Assembly: GCF_001548055.1 (NCBI RefSeq)
Contig: NZ_AP014724.1
Location: 1,240,001 to 1,304,000, forward strand
Direction: 5' to 3'
DNA: 64,000 nt
Source of the DNA: Sulfurospirillum cavolei
GTDB lineage: Bacteria > Campylobacterota > Campylobacteria > Campylobacterales > Sulfurospirillaceae
Part shown: positions 63,042 through 64,000 of the stretch, piece after piece
Numbering within the stretch: the stretch's first letter is position 1
How the letters are laid out: each line of letters opens with the position of its first letter
Made by a program: the position numbers and the translations under genes
Notes under the pieces: model-generated
What the model saw: the letters and a program-made list of their open reading frames with translations, nothing else
Told to the model about the DNA's origin: nothing
Databases searched by the model: none

Positions 63042-64000
63042 TTAGAGAATGATTTCGAAGCAGGCTCCCTGATCGGTATTGAAGGCTTTAAGGCTTCCTT
63101 GAGCGTGTTGTTCGATAATGGTTTTACTCATGTAAAGACCGATGCCCGTACCGCTTTTGGCATGTTTGGTACTGACGTAAGGCTCGAAAATGCGCTCAAT
63201 CGGTTCCATTTCGATTCCGCCGCCGTTATCGACGATGCGAATACAAATGCGACCGTCGATGCGTTGAAGCGTAATGCTAATATGTGGATCGTCGATCGCA
63301 CGTTCGAGTAAAATGTCTTTGGCGTTACCGATAATATTTAAAACGACCTGCGCAAACTGGCTTGGACATCCTTTGATCTCTAGGCGCTCTTGGGCTTCGA
63401 AAGTCAAGCGGATATGGTGGTTTTTGAGTGCCGAATCGATCAGATCGATAGCCTTTTGAATCGTGTCGTTGATGACGTAATCTTTTTTTTGGTTGTCGCT
63501 CATAAAAAAATTGCGAAAATCGTCAATGGTTTTTGACATGTAAGCGATAAGCTTCTCCGAACGCGCGATACGCTCTTCGAAAATATCGCGGCTTAGTTTA
63601 TTTCTCTCCCATAAAAGTTGAAGGTTCATCAGCGTTGCCCCCAGTTCGCTTAAAGGCTGACGCCACTGATGGGCAATATTGCCGATCATTTCTCCCATAC
63701 TCGCCAAGCGGCTTTGGTGCATTAACAGTTGTTCGTGATGCAAACGTTGTTCGATCTCTTGGTTAACGCGATCTTCAAGCGTGTGATTGAGGTGGCGCAA
63801 GCCCGCTTCGCTCTCTTCAAGCCGTTTGATTAAAACGTCAAATCCATAGTTTAAAATAACAAGCAATACGCCGATCATCGCAAGCGTAAGGAAAAACGCT
63901 TCATAGACGGCATCTAAAAGCTTTTGTTGCTGATCGCTAATATCTTGAAAGAAGAGAAGTTGCGCCAGATGATCGCCGATGAGCCCTTCGAGTTGAATGA
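63042..64000 (-). CDS. Sensor histidine kinase, C-terminal part (5' end beyond window)
   Basis: The frame is open from the window edge; 319 visible residues. A membrane helix (AFFLTLAMIGVLLVILNYGF) precedes a coiled coil, the H-box GNIAHQWRQPLSELGA and an ATPase domain with NIIGNAKDILLERA (N), VDNGGGIEM (G1) and STKHAKSGTGIGLYMSKTI (G2). The sensory domain is cut off at 64000. It lies 79 bp before ttrB on the same strand and could control the ttr operon; no response regulator is visible in the window on this side. Confidence 0.88.
   Translation of the reverse strand, partial: IQLEGLIGDHLAQLLFFQDISDQQQKLLDAVYEAFFLTLAMIGVLLVILNYGFDVLIKRLEESEAGLRHLNHTLEDRVNQEIEQRLHHEQLLMHQSRLASMGEMIGNIAHQWRQPLSELGATLMNLQLLWERNKLSRDIFEERIARSEKLIAYMSKTIDDFRNFFMSDNQKKDYVINDTIQKAIDLIDSALKNHHIRLTFEAQERLEIKGCPSQFAQVVLNIIGNAKDILLERAIDDPHISITLQRIDGRICIRIVDNGGGIEMEPIERIFEPYVSTKHAKSGTGIGLYMSKTIIEQHAQGSLKAFNTDQGACFEIIL

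Overview
The window looks like chromosome from a free-living, respiring member of the Campylobacterota (Epsilonproteobacteria), most likely Sulfurospirillum or a close relative. This rests on several points: the lpxD-ilvH-ilvI order known from Campylobacter, histidine kinases with the HQWRQPL-type H-box common in this phylum, a class II DAHP synthase, a Tat-exported sulfide:quinone oxidoreductase, a tetrathionate-reductase-like operon, and very tight gene packing with many ATGA/TAATG/TGATG stop-start overlaps. The genus is inference; no rRNA is present. There is one tRNA, tRNA-Pro(GGG). I see no CRISPR array, insertion sequence or prophage.

Layout. 1-4.7 kb (minus): an unknown partial gene, lpxD, ilvH and ilvI behind a long structured leader, then ppx/gppA and a small membrane protein. 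4.9-8.0 kb (plus): a sulfide-oxidation module of periplasmic type II SQR, c-type cytochrome lipoprotein and cytochrome b561-diheme protein, closed by a terminator. 8.0-9.9 kb (plus): pdxJ-pdxA. 9.8-13.6 kb (minus): an ECF-type nickel/cobalt transporter, nikKMLQO, with a methyltransferase as last gene and a palindromic candidate operator in front. 13.6-22.1 kb (minus): a long tightly coupled run of a flavoprotein, a 960-residue coiled-coil protein, a TrmN6-like methyltransferase, YkgJ-like, a TPR lipoprotein, trpC, HIT and mnmH. 22.2-25.5 kb: proA, an orphan ABC ATPase, DedA, a CheX-like protein and a DnaJ-domain protein. 25.5-29 kb (minus): class II DAHP synthase and a large chemoreceptor. 29.4-33.5 kb (plus): an AapJQMP-type amino-acid ABC transporter. 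33.5-40.5 kb: ilvA, a CoA-binding protein, a minimal chemoreceptor, trmA, DUF445 and a B12-binding radical SAM protein, then tRNA-Pro.

40.7-55.5 kb (minus) is the most unusual region. It is a five-gene operon encoding a TolC-family outer-membrane lipoprotein with a C-terminal LysM, a short periplasmic adaptor, a 2863-residue adhesin (LEPR-XLL-like start, DUF4347, cadherin-like repeats, C-type lectin), a GAF-like/HlyD membrane protein, and a membrane protein joining a PqqD-like domain, an M50 HEXXH metalloprotease core and a HlyD-like arm. It resembles a type I secretion system but has no ABC ATPase. The adhesin has neither an obvious Sec signal nor RTX repeats. I infer that this is a dedicated surface-display system in which the PqqD/M50 protein may recognise or process the adhesin N-terminus.

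55.7-64 kb: a divergent two-component system (OmpR-type regulator plus a kinase with a periplasmic solute-binding-type sensor), then convergent ttrA-ttrC-ttrB and, at the edge, the 3' part of a second histidine kinase. The gene set suggests a cell that oxidises sulfide, respires oxidised sulfur compounds, imports nickel and amino acids, moves by chemotaxis and attaches to surfaces.
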